From GCA-958296115 sp965222445 (lineage in GTDB: Bacteria; Chloroflexota; Dehalococcoidia; Lucifugimonadales; CAJWER01): 64,000 bases of DNA. The stretch is from positions 1-64,000 of the forward strand of contig CBDCTY010000001.1 of the NCBI GenBank assembly GCA_965222445.1, read 5' to 3'. Positions 27,320 through 37,377 of the stretch are shown here, piece after piece (position 1 is the first letter of the stretch; each line of letters opens with the position of its first letter). The notes below the pieces were generated by a model, which had not been told where the DNA came from, did not search any database, and saw only the letters and a program-made list of their open reading frames with translations. A program made the translations under genes and the position numbers.

Positions 27320-29422
27320 ATGCTGTTTAGAGTACTGAAGTCGCAAGTCCTGTTGCTGGCGTTGATACCGTCCATCGCCTTGGTCGCTGCCGTGGCCTGC
27401 GCGGACGAGGCAGAGGAGCCTGCTGCGCCGATGGCTGCCCAGGCTGCGGCAGCGCCGCAAGCTCCGGAGGCATCTGCAGGGGCGCCGGGAGCGCCTAAGG
27501 CCGCTCAGGCGGCCGACGCGCCGCTGCCGGCCCAGGCAGCGGCTGATCCCGAGGCGCCCAAGGCTGCTTCCAAACCGGCGGCGGTGAGAAAGAAGATCGA
27601 GACCCGCACAGGCCCTACCGGACCGGTCATCGATCTGCATGACTCGCAGGTTGTGACGTCCGCGATGACATATGTAGGCGGCGTTGTTCCATGGAAGAAT
27701 TCCGGTCCCGCGACCTGGGTCTGGAGCACGCACGTCTTCGGTACGCTCTATCAAAACGATAGGGTCGGCAATGTCATTCCATATATCGCTCTGAGCCATA
27801 CCGCGAACGATGACCAGACGGTATTCACGTTCAAGCTGCGGGAAGGCGCAGTGTTCCAGGACGGGACGCCGATCACTGCCGGCGACATCAAGGCGTACTG
27901 GGAGCACGGAGCCAAACCGGAGAACATCGTAGCGTGGGGTGGCGCCAGCCTGACCCTGGGCGAGATCAAAGGCTGGGATGAATTGCGAGCCGGCGACGTC
28001 ACCGAGGCCGAGGGCTTGGTGGCGATCGACGATCATACTTTGGAGATGACGATGTCGATACCGTTTGCGGCGTGGCCCTCTTACGTGTCTGCGTGGCACG
28101 CGGGGCTTTCGAAGCTGGCCCAAGTCTTGGCGGACCCCGACAACGACGAGTGGGTGAAGCGCCCCATAGGAGCCGGACCGTATACGCTCACGAAGGACCT
28201 GGACACCGGGCTGATAGAGCTGACCCGGGCGGACCTGGCGGGCGACCAGTGGTGGGGTGACACGCCGATCATTGAGAAGTATGTGCAGCTCTCGGTCCCC
28301 GACCGTCAGGTCCAGTTGATCATGTTCGAAAACCAGGAGTTGGACTTCCTGCAGATAGACCCGCCGACCCATGAGAAGGTCCTCAATCCCGACAATCCGC
28401 TCAACCCGCTGTTGATGGAGACGCCCTTCGGCGGCATCTGGTACTTCAAATTGAAGACCGACTTGGCGCCACTCGAGGACCTCTTGGTGCGGAAGTCGCT
28501 GGCGCACGCGACGGACATGAGGACGATAGTGAAGGCGGTTTGGGGATCGACCGAGAACTACGCGACAGGGATGACCTCGCCGTCGATCCCATGCCACAAC
28601 CCGGATGCGAAGCAGCACGCTTACGATCCCGGCCTGGCGGTTCAAGAGCTGGGCTCATCCACCTACGGCAGCGCCGACAACCTTCCGCCGCTGATCATGG
28701 ACCTGGCACGCCCTCTGATGATCAACGCGGGCGTCGCTATCAAGGAGTACTGGAAGGACAATCTTGGCGTCGAGTTGGACTTGCTGAAGCGCGAGAGGGG
28801 TATGCCGCGGCGGCCGGGAGCGCAGTTCTACCGGATCAGCGTCGAATCGTGGGTACCGGACCCGGTCCTGATCATCTCCATGTTGACGCGTACGGACTCT
28901 ATCGAGGCGTTGACCCCCCAAGCAGGCGGCTATCCGGTGATCGACTCGCTTCTTACGTACGCTAAGTCGCTGCCCCTGGACCATCCCGATCGCTGCGTGG
29001 CGTTCGCGATAGAGGAAGAGTACATGGACAAGGTGTACATGATCCCGGTCAAATGGAAGAATCCGTTCCCGTGGCTGGTGCAGCCCTGGCTTAAGGGCTT
29101 CGACGCCGACAACCTTCCGCCGCTGATCATGGACCTGGCACGCCCTCTGATGATCAACGCGGGCGTCGCTATCAAGGAGTACTGGAAGGACAATCTTGGC
29201 GTCGAGTTGGACTTGCTGAACCTGCGCGAGAGGGGTATGCCGCGGCGGCCGGGAGCGCAGTTCTACCGGATCAGCGTCGAATCGTGGGTACCGGACCCGG
29301 TCCTGATCATCTCCATGTTGACGCGTACGGACTCTATCGAGGCGTTGACCCCACTGCGCGTTAGAGACGAGCCCCCAAGCAGGCGGCTATCCGGTGATCG
29401 ACTCGCTTCTTACGTACGCTAA
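27320..29422 (+). pseudogene. Family-5 ABC transporter substrate-binding lipoprotein, C-terminus disrupted by tandem duplication
   Basis: The ATG at 27320 has AGGAG 8 bases upstream. The signal peptide with lipobox is LVAAVAC (Cys about residue 29), then an Ala/Pro-rich linker. The SBP_bac_5 fold follows: NDDQTVFTFKLREGAVFQDGTPITAGDIKAYWEH, IGAGPYTLTKDLDTGLIELTRADL, MTSPSIPCHNPD. Residues about 453-595 are then repeated: bases 28673-29104 recur from 29105, with small insertions in the second copy that shift the frame, so this reading ends early at RLSGDRLASYVR. The natural C-terminus is found out of frame at 29544-29681. It would normally deliver oligopeptides or similar solutes to a permease, but none is encoded nearby. 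Confidence 0.8.
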
Positions 29423-29625
29423 GTCGCTGCCCCTGGACCATCCCGATCGCTGCGTGGCGTTCCAGGCGCGTACATGACCTTGCCGGGGGCAGGCTTCCGG
29501 CGTGTACATGCGATCATGAATGGAAGAGTCTGAAGGCGGTGCGTTGGACAAGGTGTACATGATCCCGGTCAAATGGAAGAATCCGTTCCCGTGGCTGGTG
29601 CAGCCCTGGCTTAAGGGCTTCGACG
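28673..29625 (+). repeat. Intragenic direct duplication (432-bp offset) in the lipoprotein gene
   Basis: Copy 1 is 28673-29104, copy 2 is 29105 to about 29625. They are nearly identical at first. Copy 2 then has three extra bases near 29219, 22 extra bases near 29355, and an unrelated stretch at about 29462-29543. Both copies end with the bases for PWLKGFD, where copy 1 joins copy 2 and copy 2 joins the true 3' end. Confidence 0.9.
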
Positions 29626-29681
29626 GGTCGTACAACTTTGACTTCTCCACGCTCCCCACGGCGTACCTGGTCAAACACTAG
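29544..29681 (+). pseudogene. Detached C-terminal end of the substrate-binding lipoprotein
   Basis: The frame reads DKVYMIPVKWKNPFPWLVQPWLKGFDGSYNFDF and ends LVKH, identical to the end of copy 1 until the last Asp and then continuing with a typical family-5 binding-protein C-terminus. It is out of frame with the ORF that stops at 29422. Removal of the second copy would restore one protein ending here. Confidence 0.75.
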
Positions 29682-29854
29682 AACTCTACGACACCGCACA
29701 TCGTTTGAGAGCACAGGCTCCGGCGACTGACCTGGAGCCTGTGTTCGTCGGGCCCCAGCGCTGCCCAGTACGGCACCAACAAATCGGGGCTTCAGGTAAC
29801 GGGGAGGGGCTGCCGCTCCCTCTTTGGTCGATTCGGCTCTGGCCGCCCTTGGCG
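29682..29854. other. Intergenic region, nothing recognised
   Basis: GGCTCCGGCGACTGACCTGGAGCC (29717-29740) can form a hairpin and may be a terminator for the lipoprotein gene, though no clear T-run follows. No gene is seen. Confidence 0.35.
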
Positions 29855-29884
29855 TTGACAGCCGTTGACACATTCTCATAGATT
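29855..29884 (+). promoter_or_regulatory. Candidate promoter of the PEBP-like lipoprotein
   Basis: TTGACA occurs twice in a row (29855-29860 and 29865-29870). The first is 18 bases from TAGATT (29879-29884). Confidence 0.45.
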
Positions 29885-29968
29885 ACCGTCAACCGGCTAT
29901 TCGGCCGGCGGCCGCGGCGGGCAATGGGTTGCCGAAGCAGCCTGTGGCCGCATGAGGAGGCACACCCC

Positions 29969-30715
29969 TTGGAATACCGTCGACTGGGTGCCATGTGCAT
30001 CTCCGGGGTGCTTCTTCCGCTAGTCGCGCTGGGCTGCTCGAGCAGCGGCTCCGATGACACCGCGGCGGCTCGCGCCGACCAAGATCCGGTTGCCGAATCC
30101 GCTCCGGACAAGCTGGAGCAGACCTTCGACCTGAACATGGAGCTCACCAGTTCTGTGTTCAACAGGATCAGGCGAATCCCCATCGAGTACACCTGCACGG
30201 TAAACATCGCATATGGTCAGAGAGGAGTCGGAACAAGATACGGTGAGGACAAGTCGCCGCCCCTGGCGTGGTCCACCGCGCCAGAGGGCACCAGGAGCTT
30301 TGCTGTCCTTGTCGAAGACCCGGACGCAGTCAGGCCCGACGGGGATGTCGAAGCCCCAAGAGTCCAAAGGGTCCACTGGCTTATGTGGAACATTCCGGCG
30401 GACATCACTGAGCTCCAGGAGCGGATAGCTACCACCACCGAGGTAGCGTCAATAGGTCCCGACACCAGGCAGGGCACGAATGACTTCGGAAAGGTCGGGT
30501 GGTCTGGACCATGCCCGCCGCCCAACGTTGAGTCGATATACCGCTTGAAGCCACAGCTCCCCCGGAGCTACGTTTTCAAGGTCTACGCACTGGACACGGT
30601 ACTGGGCCTGGCCGGGGGAGCAGCCAAGGCCGATCTGCTGGCCGCGATGGAGGGCCATGTACTGGGCGGAGGTGAGCTCACAGGCGAGTACGTGAACAAG
30701 AAGACAATCAAGTAG
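29969..30715 (+). CDS. PEBP-family (YbhB/YbcL-like) lipoprotein
   Basis: 248 residues from a TTG with GAGGAGG 8-9 bases upstream; a longer frame from 29924 lacks a ribosome site. The signal peptide ends at the lipobox LVALGC (Cys about 23). The rest is the phosphatidylethanolamine-binding fold: SSVFNRIRRIPIEYTCT, SPPLAWSTAPEGTRSFAVLVEDPDAV, VHWLMWNIPADITELQE, a TNDFGKVGWSGPCPPPN segment containing the DxG..GY-like pocket, and YVFKVYALDTVLGL. PEBP proteins bind anionic ligands; bacterial ones have no settled role. The lipid anchor places it at the outer face of the membrane. Confidence 0.87.
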   Translation: MEYRRLGAMCISGVLLPLVALGCSSSGSDDTAAARADQDPVAESAPDKLEQTFDLNMELTSSVFNRIRRIPIEYTCTVNIAYGQRGVGTRYGEDKSPPLAWSTAPEGTRSFAVLVEDPDAVRPDGDVEAPRVQRVHWLMWNIPADITELQERIATTTEVASIGPDTRQGTNDFGKVGWSGPCPPPNVESIYRLKPQLPRSYVFKVYALDTVLGLAGGAAKADLLAAMEGHVLGGGELTGEYVNKKTIK

Positions 30716-31103
30716 TCCTATAGCCCGGAATCCCCCACCTCCGTCATTCCCGCGAACGCGGGAATCTATCCCCGGCATGGTGCGCCATCACGCCCCCGGT
30801 AGCAGTCCGTCACGCCGGCCTTGCCGACTAGGTGGTGAATCTGGGCAGCGCGCGACGCGTGGCCGAGCTTACTGTTGTCATGTCCCGTCGTTTCGCTTTC
30901 GATTGTGTCCGACTGGGATACGGACGTTGTCAAACGCCCGGTCGACTCCTCAGGACGGCAAGGTAAGAAGCCTTCGGTCCGACTCCACAAATGACACTGG
31001 ACCGATTGCTCGAGTGTCCCGATGCCCAGTTGGGGTATCAAGGGACCCGCCCAACGTCGTACGCGTGCGCCACGCCCTATGTGTCGATGGGGCCCGTCGC
31101 CCC
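30716..31103. repeat. Intergenic region with a REP palindrome
   Basis: One copy of the CGTCATTCCCGCGAACGCGGGAAT palindrome lies at 30742-30765. The rest of the 388 bases shows no gene, tRNA or terminator that I can support. Confidence 0.6.
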
Positions 31104-32639
31104 CTACCGTCCCTCCAGATGCGCCAGCTCCGGCCAGATGCTCCGCATCTGCCACGCGGTCATCGACGCGAGTCGCGCGTCCCCGCCGCGCGCGAACGCC
31201 GATACGCCGACGCTGTCCTCCCGCTCCGGATATACGCGGACGGTCAGACACTGACGGTCGTTCGCGAACACCTCCACGATGCTGCGGTCGACGAACATCC
31301 GCAGCGTAAGGGCCTCGCCGTCCGCCAGGTCTATGGGCCCGATCTCGGGCGACCGCGCGAACACGTCACCCCTGAGTGACGACGCCGAAACGTCGATCTG
31401 CAAAGAGCTGATCCCGAAGCGCCGGTGATCCTGTCGTAACAGCGATACGCGCGTCTGCTCGGCCCCGTCGGGGGAACGCAGCACGCTCAGCCCGACCTCG
31501 CGGGCGTCGCCCGGCTCGATCACCGCCTCGATCTCCATCGACTTGCCCGCGACCCGCGGTATCGGCGCCTCGGCGTTGGCCGGTATGTCCACGGGGCCGA
31601 CGGAGACGCGGTCGGTCCTCAGCCCGTCGGCCTCAGACGCCGGGCGGATAATCAAAGAGCCGTCGTCGGCCAGCGAGAGATGCCGGGGCAGCGTCATGAC
31701 GTCGTTCCAACCCTGCGGCTCGATGCCTTCCTTCACGTTGAAGAACGCTATGAAACGTCCCTGTTCGTCTATTGTCGCCGACGGCGCATGCAGGCTGCCG
31801 ACGGTGAAGGGTCCGTAGTTCATCCGGCCGTGGCGCTCGGGCTTCAGCCGGTGGGAGTCGGGGTCGTAGTCGCCGACGTAGTACTGGCCCGCCCGCTTAT
31901 GGCTGAAGAACAACAGCATGTGCTTGTCCGGGCCGATGGGCAGAAAATTGGGGACGGCGCCGTCCTCCCCTGGCTCCGTGTTGGGGGTGCCGTCGATCAG
32001 CGGCCCGATGCGGTCCCAGGTGCTCAGGTCCTTCGATCGGAATACGTAGTCCACTGCCCGGCAATCGTGCCCGATCTCCCCGTCGCGGTACGTCCCGGAA
32101 AGCGAATAGTAGTAGCCGTCGTCCTGCTTCCAGATGCAGGGGTCGAAAACGCGGTACGGGCGGCCGTTATCGTCGATGGGCACGATGGGGATGACCGGAT
32201 TGTTGGGATGCTTCTGCCAGTTCAGCAGCAGCGGGTCCGAGGCTGTGGCGATGCTGTTGCCGGACTCGGTGCCGTGGTAGATGGCGACGACGCGCTCCGG
32301 CTCGACCAACGCCTGACCGCTGAAGCAGTGGTGCTCCCTGCCCGGGTACAGCGCGGGCGGCAGGTCCCGCCAGGCGACGAGGTCGTCGCTCACCGCGTGG
32401 CCCCAGTGCACGCGGTCGATACCCACGGGCTTGAACTGGTAGAAGAGGTGGTAGCGCCCCTGCCACTGGCACAGCCCGTTGGGGTCGTTCATGCTGTTCT
32501 CGGGCGGCGAGAAATGGTATAGCGGCCGATACGGATCGGAGGCGAGGCTCTCCCTCGACTCGCGGAACCGCCTCAGCGTATCGTCCCGTTTCAGCGCCGC
32601 GACCTGCTTCTCCAGCGTCTCCGGATACGTCTCCCCCGA
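31104..32639 (-). pseudogene. GH32 glycoside hydrolase (fructosidase-like), 5' end cut off by an IS
   Basis: 511 sense codons remain on the body side of an IS. The fragment begins SGETYPETLEKQVAALKRDD and continues YHFSPPENSMNDPNGLCQWQGRYHLFYQFKP (nucleophile Asp in MNDPNG), VHWGHAVSDDLVAWRDLPPALYPG, CFSGQAL, then FDPCIWK (Asp of the RDP motif, Arg replaced) and a Glu in EPGEDGAVPNF. The C-terminal beta-sandwich includes LRMFVDRSIVEVFANDRQCLT, a GH32 hallmark. These enzymes hydrolyse fructosides or sucrose-like substrates. The first six codons (TTGTCGGCTGATCTAGAG) survive at 34673-34656 beyond the IS; rejoining gives MSADLE-SGETYPETLEKQ in frame, 517 residues. Without the IS it would sit 17 bases after sbcC. 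Confidence 0.85.
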
Positions 32640-34655
32640 AAGTTGATTCTGTCGTAAAAAGTCGTGGTTGAGGGTTGTGGGATTGAAGATAATAGGTCCT
32701 GGAGAAGGTGGAGGAGAGAAGACTCAGGAGCAGGAGCAGGAGTAGGCAGTCGATGTTTCGAACGAGAGAGCCTCAAGAGAGCTTATGGCAGTCGGAGTTT
32801 CTGATCACGCCGAGGAAGGCAAGGCTGATGCGGAGGAGTTGGGCGCAGGTGTTTCGGAAGGAGGCTCTGCCGCTGATAGACGAGGAGCGGTTCGCTGCGA
32901 TGTACAGCGCGGACATGGGCAGGCCCAACCGCGCGGTGCAGACGGTGCTCGGGGTGCTGGTGCTCAAGGAGATGTTCGATCTGACGGACATCGAGGCCCT
33001 GGAGGAGTTGGAGTTCAACCTGCTGTGGCATCACGCGCTGGGGTTGGAGATGGAGGAGGCACACCTTGCGCAAAAGACGCTGCACAACTTCCGCGTGCGG
33101 TTGATGGAGCACGACGGGGGGCGGTTGGCGTTCTGCGAGACGACGGACCGGATGATCGAGGCTCTGGGTCTTCGTACAGGCAAGCAGCGCGTTGACTCTA
33201 CGCACATCATGAGCAACATCGCGGTGTTGACGCGGTTGGGGCTGTTCTGCGAGACGATCCGGGTGTTTCTGCTGGCGGTGAGCCGTGAGCACCCTGGCTT
33301 GGGAGAAGGGATTGGGGATAGTCTGGCCCAGCGGTACCTGAAGGAGACCGCAGAAGCAACCCGATACGAGGACGCGCGTTCGGAAGAGGGGCGTCGCCGG
33401 CTGTCGGTGTGCGCGCGCGACGTGTACCGGCTGGTCGATCGGTTCCGCGGGACGGCGGTGGCGCAGATGGACGAGTACGGGCTGTTGGAGCGGCTGTTGC
33501 GCGAGCAGTGCCACGTGGGTCGTCACAGGGACGGTCGTCCCGGAGCGGATGACGACGATGCGGCAGAGGGGAAGGTGCCGATAGCGCTGAGGGAGCCGAG
33601 GGATGTGCGGTCGGACTCGCTGCAGACACCGCACGACCCTGCGGTGACCTACAGCGGACACAAGGGGAAGGGATACGAGGTGCAGGTGGCCGAGACGTGT
33701 GAGAGCGACAACGCCGTTCAGATGATCACGCATGTGGAGGTCACGCCATCGAGCGGCAGCGACTCTGTGGTGACGACGCGGGTGATCGACGAGTTGAGTG
33801 AACGGGGGATAGGTCCTTCGGAGCTGTGGGCGGACACGTCATATGGTTCTGGCCGGAACGGATGGGAGGCGGAGCGCAGGGGTACGGAGCTGGTGAGCCC
33901 GGTCGGTGGCCGGTCGCACAAGGAACCCGACGGAGGTGGTGATGAGCCGGTCAGACTGACTGCTGCTGACTTTGACATCGACGTTATGGCGACGAGGAGT
34001 GCGGTGTGTCCCGCGGGACATGGGGCGGTGGCGGAGTACGAGGATGAGGATGCGCCTGAGCGGGTGGAGATACACTTCGCCCGGGCGGTGTGTGAGCCCT
34101 GCGCGCTGCGTGCCCGGTGTCCTGTGAGGTGGCGCAGTCGCCCTGAGCTTGGGGGAGAGTGGTCACGGGGTGGAGCCTACGTGCTGAGTGCGGACCTGGC
34201 GAGGATGAACATCGCACGGAGGCGTGCGGCAGAGTCAGACGGACAGTGGCGCAAACGGTACGGGCTGCGTGCGGGGATAGAGGGGACGAACTCGGAGATG
34301 AAACGGCGCCATGGTCTTGGCCGCTTACGGGTACGTGGCGGCGAGAGGGTCCGGCTCGCCGTCTACCTCAAGGCCCTGGCATGCAACGTCAAGCGGATGG
34401 TCGGGGCACGACTGATCGAGATGGACGAGACGTTGGCCCGGCCGGCTGCCCTGGCCACTGTCCCCGCCGCTGCATGACCTTGCGGGTGACGCTGCCAACC
34501 CGGTAATCTCTTCCCGGACGGCGTTGGTCGCACCACAACGACCTCATCGGCCACTACACAAGCCCCAACCGGAACATCCAACCCCTCCACACCTAAACCG
34601 TCCTCACTCCCCAGTACCAACCCGAAAGCCCCTTGTTACGAGGAAATCAAAGTTG
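32640..34655 (+). mobile_element. IS1182-like insertion sequence in the GH32 gene
   Basis: The ends are AAGTTGATTCTGTCGTAA (from 32640) and the complement of AACTTTGATTTCCTCGTAA (from 34654), which align with about 14 matches over 18 positions. The right boundary is set at 34655 because this restores the GH32 frame exactly. No target duplication is recognised. One transposase gene is carried, in the direction opposite to the GH32 gene. Confidence 0.75.
32753..34477 (+). CDS. IS1182-family-like DDE transposase (DUF772 N-terminal domain)
   Basis: 574 residues from ATG 32753 (AGGAG about 9-10 bases upstream); a GTG at 32708 gives 589 residues. The N-terminal domain is DUF772: RPNRAVQTVLGVLVLKEMFDLTDIEALEELEFNLLWHHALGL. 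Catalytic residues follow in QRVDSTHIMSN (Asp), LWADTSYGSGRNGWE (Asp) and GLRAGIEGTNSEMKRRHGLGRLRVRG (Glu with the conserved downstream Lys/Arg). A CPAGH...CEPCALRARCPVR segment forms a zinc-like Cys cluster before the last motif. The frame is complete. Family name is from memory of the domain layout; IS5-type DUF772 relatives are the alternative. Confidence 0.85.
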   Translation: MFRTREPQESLWQSEFLITPRKARLMRRSWAQVFRKEALPLIDEERFAAMYSADMGRPNRAVQTVLGVLVLKEMFDLTDIEALEELEFNLLWHHALGLEMEEAHLAQKTLHNFRVRLMEHDGGRLAFCETTDRMIEALGLRTGKQRVDSTHIMSNIAVLTRLGLFCETIRVFLLAVSREHPGLGEGIGDSLAQRYLKETAEATRYEDARSEEGRRRLSVCARDVYRLVDRFRGTAVAQMDEYGLLERLLREQCHVGRHRDGRPGADDDDAAEGKVPIALREPRDVRSDSLQTPHDPAVTYSGHKGKGYEVQVAETCESDNAVQMITHVEVTPSSGSDSVVTTRVIDELSERGIGPSELWADTSYGSGRNGWEAERRGTELVSPVGGRSHKEPDGGGDEPVRLTAADFDIDVMATRSAVCPAGHGAVAEYEDEDAPERVEIHFARAVCEPCALRARCPVRWRSRPELGGEWSRGGAYVLSADLARMNIARRRAAESDGQWRKRYGLRAGIEGTNSEMKRRHGLGRLRVRGGERVRLAVYLKALACNVKRMVGARLIEMDETLARPAALATVPAAA

Positions 34656-34673
34656 CTCTAGATCAGCCGACAA
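34656..34673 (-). pseudogene. Detached first six codons of the GH32 gene with its ribosome site
   Basis: TTGTCGGCTGATCTAGAG (MSADLE) is preceded by GCAGGAGGTG with 4-6 bases spacing. It follows the sbcC stop (TAG, 34691-34693) by 17 bases. The IS right end abuts at 34655. The in-frame junction with the fragment ending at 32639 shows that this is the original start of the GH32 gene. Confidence 0.7.
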
Positions 34674-34690
34674 GACTCACCTCCTGCGGT

Positions 34691-37264
34691 CTACACGACT
34701 TGAAACGTCGACCCCTCGGCCGTCTTCGTGACCTCGATGCGCGTGGGGAACGACTCCTTGATACCCTCAATATGGGTGATCACGATGATCTTCTGGAAGT
34801 CCGACTGGATCGATTGGATGGCCTCCCTGAGCCGCTCCTGTCCGGCCGTGTCCTGAGTCCCGAACCCCTCATCTATGAACAGGATCGGCAACGGCGCACC
34901 CGATCTCTGTGCGAGAAGCCGGGACAGCGCGATCCGCAGCGCAAAGTTGATGCGGAAGGCCTCGCCGCCGCTGAACATCTCGTACGCCCTGGTCCCCACC
35001 TCGTCGCCGATCCGGATGTCCAGCTCCTCCGAGGGCGTGCCCGTCAGCCGCTCCTTCCGCCCCTCCCGGAGCTGCAGCTTCAGCGTCATGCGGCCGTCCG
35101 TGAGCCGGCCGAGCAGCTCGTTGGCGTCGTTCTGCAGCTCGGGGATCGCCGTCTCGATTATCAGCGCCTGTATGCCGTTTCTGCCGAACGCCACCGCGAG
35201 CTCGTCAAAGATGCCCTTCGACTGCTGCAGCTCGTGACGCTCCCGTTCGCGGGCCCGGAGCTCCCGCTCGAGGGCGTTCAGCCGCTTGAGCTCCCCATCG
35301 ACGGCGCCCCGGTTGACGAGCGCTTCCTGCTGCTCCCGCTCCAGGGCGTACAGGCCGGCCTGCGCCTCCGAGAGCCCCGCCTCCAACGCGGGCAGCGGCT
35401 TCAGCGCGACGGACAGATCGTTCCTGCGCCGTTCGTCGTCGGCCAACTCGCTCCGCCGTCGGTCGCGCATGCCTAGCACCCGCGCGAGCGATTCGCGCTC
35501 CCGCGGCAACGCTTCCGCGGCCTCTGCCAGCCTGCGGGCCAGGTCGACGTACGGGTCCAGCGCCGCCATCTCCTCGCGCAGGCGCCCATGACGCTCGCCG
35601 TCGTAGTCGACCGCCGCGGCCTCGCGCTCGACGGCCTCCAGACGGCGCCGCTCGTCGTTTGCGAAGTCGCCGTCGTCGATCCGCGCTCTAAGGCGGTCGC
35701 GGCGGGAACCCATCTCTGCCAACGCCTTCACGGCGTTCTTTGAGTCCTCCAGGTCTCGCTCAGACGCGGCTATTCTTGTTTGGATGTCGCGGCGTCTTCG
35801 TTCGAGACCTGATTCCCCGGCCGATACCGCCGCCAGCTTGTGGGAATGCTCCCGTTCGAGCCGTATGGCGTCGTCCTTGTGCTGCTGGTACTCCACCCTC
35901 GCCTGCTGGCCCTTCGTACGGTATTCCAGCGCGAGGTGCTCCTGACCCTCGTCTCCCAGAGGCTGCTTGCACAGCGGGCATACCGGCTCGCCGCGGTCGA
36001 GCATATCGAACTTCTTGCGCGTCTCCTCCATCTCCGCGACCAGCTCGGTAGACCGCTGGTCCAGGTATTGCGCGCGGGCGCCCAGGGCCTGTGCCTCTTC
36101 CCGAAGTGCGGCGAGCGCCGCTTCGGGTCCGCTCAGCGCCTCCTGCTCGGTCCTGACTGCCTTGAGCGTCTCCTCCAGTCGGGAGAGCCCTTGCGCCTTC
36201 GGCTCCAGGTCGGCGGAGATAGTGTGCTCGATCTGCGACAGCTCGACGCTCAGACGCTCCCGCCTGACGGCTATGGCGCCCTGAAGGCGCGTCCTATCCT
36301 GGGCCAGCGCGTGCGCCCTGGAGGCCGCCTCGTCGAGGCGGGCCGTCTCCGCCCGGAGCTCTTCGATACGCGCGTACCGCTCGACGATCTCCACTTGCCG
36401 CTGCTGGACGGCCTCGTGCCGCTCGATTCTCGTTTGGTGGTCCCCGATCTGTCTGCCGAGCTCGTCGACCTCGCCGCGGCTGGACTCCATCCGCTGCTCC
36501 AGCGCCTGGACGTCACTCCATCTGCGGCGCTGCTCTTCTATCTCGCTCCTCAGCGTCTCGACCACCGACCGTCGTTTCTCCACTTCGGGGCGCACGCGCG
36601 CCAGCGTCGCCTCGATCTCGGTCAGGCGCTCCTCCGACGCGAGCCTGCCTTCGATCTGCGCCCGCATGTGCTCGACGGCTCCCGCGATCTCCCCAAGTCG
36701 GCCTGAGGCGTTTCGGCTGCGCTCTCTGGCTCGTTCCTCCAGCCGCCTGTAGTAGGCCAGGTCCAACACCTCGGCCAGACACTCCTTGCGCCGCGCCGGC
36801 GTGCTCCTGGTGAACTCGTCCGCGCGTCCCTGCAGCAGGAACGCGGTGTTCACGAAGGTGTCGTAGTCCATGTTCAGGAGGTCCCGGATTCTCGCCTCCG
36901 TGTCGCGGACGGTATTGCCGGTGATCGGGCGTCCGCCGTCGTCGGTCAGCACTTGGAGCTCCAGTAGGGTGCTCTGGGAGCCCCGGGCCGTGCGGGAGTA
37001 TTTCCTGCTGACGCGGTACGTCTGCTCGCGCGCCTTGAAGTCCAGCTCGACCGCCATGTCGCTCCGGCCCTGGTGGACCAGCTCCTCCTGGGTGCGGGCG
37101 CGGGCCTCGCCCCAAAGCGCCCACGTCATCGCGTCCAGCAGCGCCGACTTCCCGTGGCCGTTGTCGCCGCAGAGGCACGCGACATGGACGCCGTCCAGGT
37201 CCAGAGGAGGGACGTCGTCGCGATAGCACATGAAGTTGCGGACGGTCAGCTTTAGCGGAATCAT
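34691..37264 (-). CDS. sbcC: SbcC/Rad50-like DNA repair ATPase
   Basis: 857 residues from ATG 37264 (MIPLKLTVRNFMCYRD); an upstream in-frame start at 37300 looks non-coding. The N-terminal ATPase half has Walker A CGDNGHGKSALLDAMTWALWG (about 33) and the Q-loop region FVNTAFLLQGRADEF. A long coiled coil spans about 175-720, interrupted by the zinc-hook CPLC (EPVCPLCKQPLG, about 430). The C-terminal half has signature MFSGGEAFRINFALRIALSR and Walker B PILFIDEGFGTQD. With SbcD it would form the nuclease complex that opens hairpins and broken ends. No sbcD is present in the window. The gene shares a divergent promoter region with the HpcH aldolase. Confidence 0.93.
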   Translation of the reverse strand: MIPLKLTVRNFMCYRDDVPPLDLDGVHVACLCGDNGHGKSALLDAMTWALWGEARARTQEELVHQGRSDMAVELDFKAREQTYRVSRKYSRTARGSQSTLLELQVLTDDGGRPITGNTVRDTEARIRDLLNMDYDTFVNTAFLLQGRADEFTRSTPARRKECLAEVLDLAYYRRLEERARERSRNASGRLGEIAGAVEHMRAQIEGRLASEERLTEIEATLARVRPEVEKRRSVVETLRSEIEEQRRRWSDVQALEQRMESSRGEVDELGRQIGDHQTRIERHEAVQQRQVEIVERYARIEELRAETARLDEAASRAHALAQDRTRLQGAIAVRRERLSVELSQIEHTISADLEPKAQGLSRLEETLKAVRTEQEALSGPEAALAALREEAQALGARAQYLDQRSTELVAEMEETRKKFDMLDRGEPVCPLCKQPLGDEGQEHLALEYRTKGQQARVEYQQHKDDAIRLEREHSHKLAAVSAGESGLERRRRDIQTRIAASERDLEDSKNAVKALAEMGSRRDRLRARIDDGDFANDERRRLEAVEREAAAVDYDGERHGRLREEMAALDPYVDLARRLAEAAEALPRERESLARVLGMRDRRRSELADDERRRNDLSVALKPLPALEAGLSEAQAGLYALEREQQEALVNRGAVDGELKRLNALERELRARERERHELQQSKGIFDELAVAFGRNGIQALIIETAIPELQNDANELLGRLTDGRMTLKLQLREGRKERLTGTPSEELDIRIGDEVGTRAYEMFSGGEAFRINFALRIALSRLLAQRSGAPLPILFIDEGFGTQDTAGQERLREAIQSIQSDFQKIIVITHIEGIKESFPTRIEVTKTAEGSTFQVV

Positions 37265-37317
37265 GCGCTGCGGGTCACCCCTCTGACTACGCGGGCACAA
37301 GCGGTTACTCGCCGGAG

Positions 37318-37327
37318 ATTATATAAT
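37318..37327. promoter_or_regulatory. Palindromic divergent -10 between sbcC and the aldolase gene
   Basis: ATTATATAAT reads TATAAT on both strands (plus 37322-37327, minus 37323-37318). It lies about 50 bases before each gene start. The -35 positions on both sides are poor, so regulation by an activator or competition between the two promoters is possible. Confidence 0.5.
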
Positions 37328-37377
37328 GGCTGCGGGCCGGCCGGCAGCCGGATACAACACCACGGGAGGCGGGCCAC

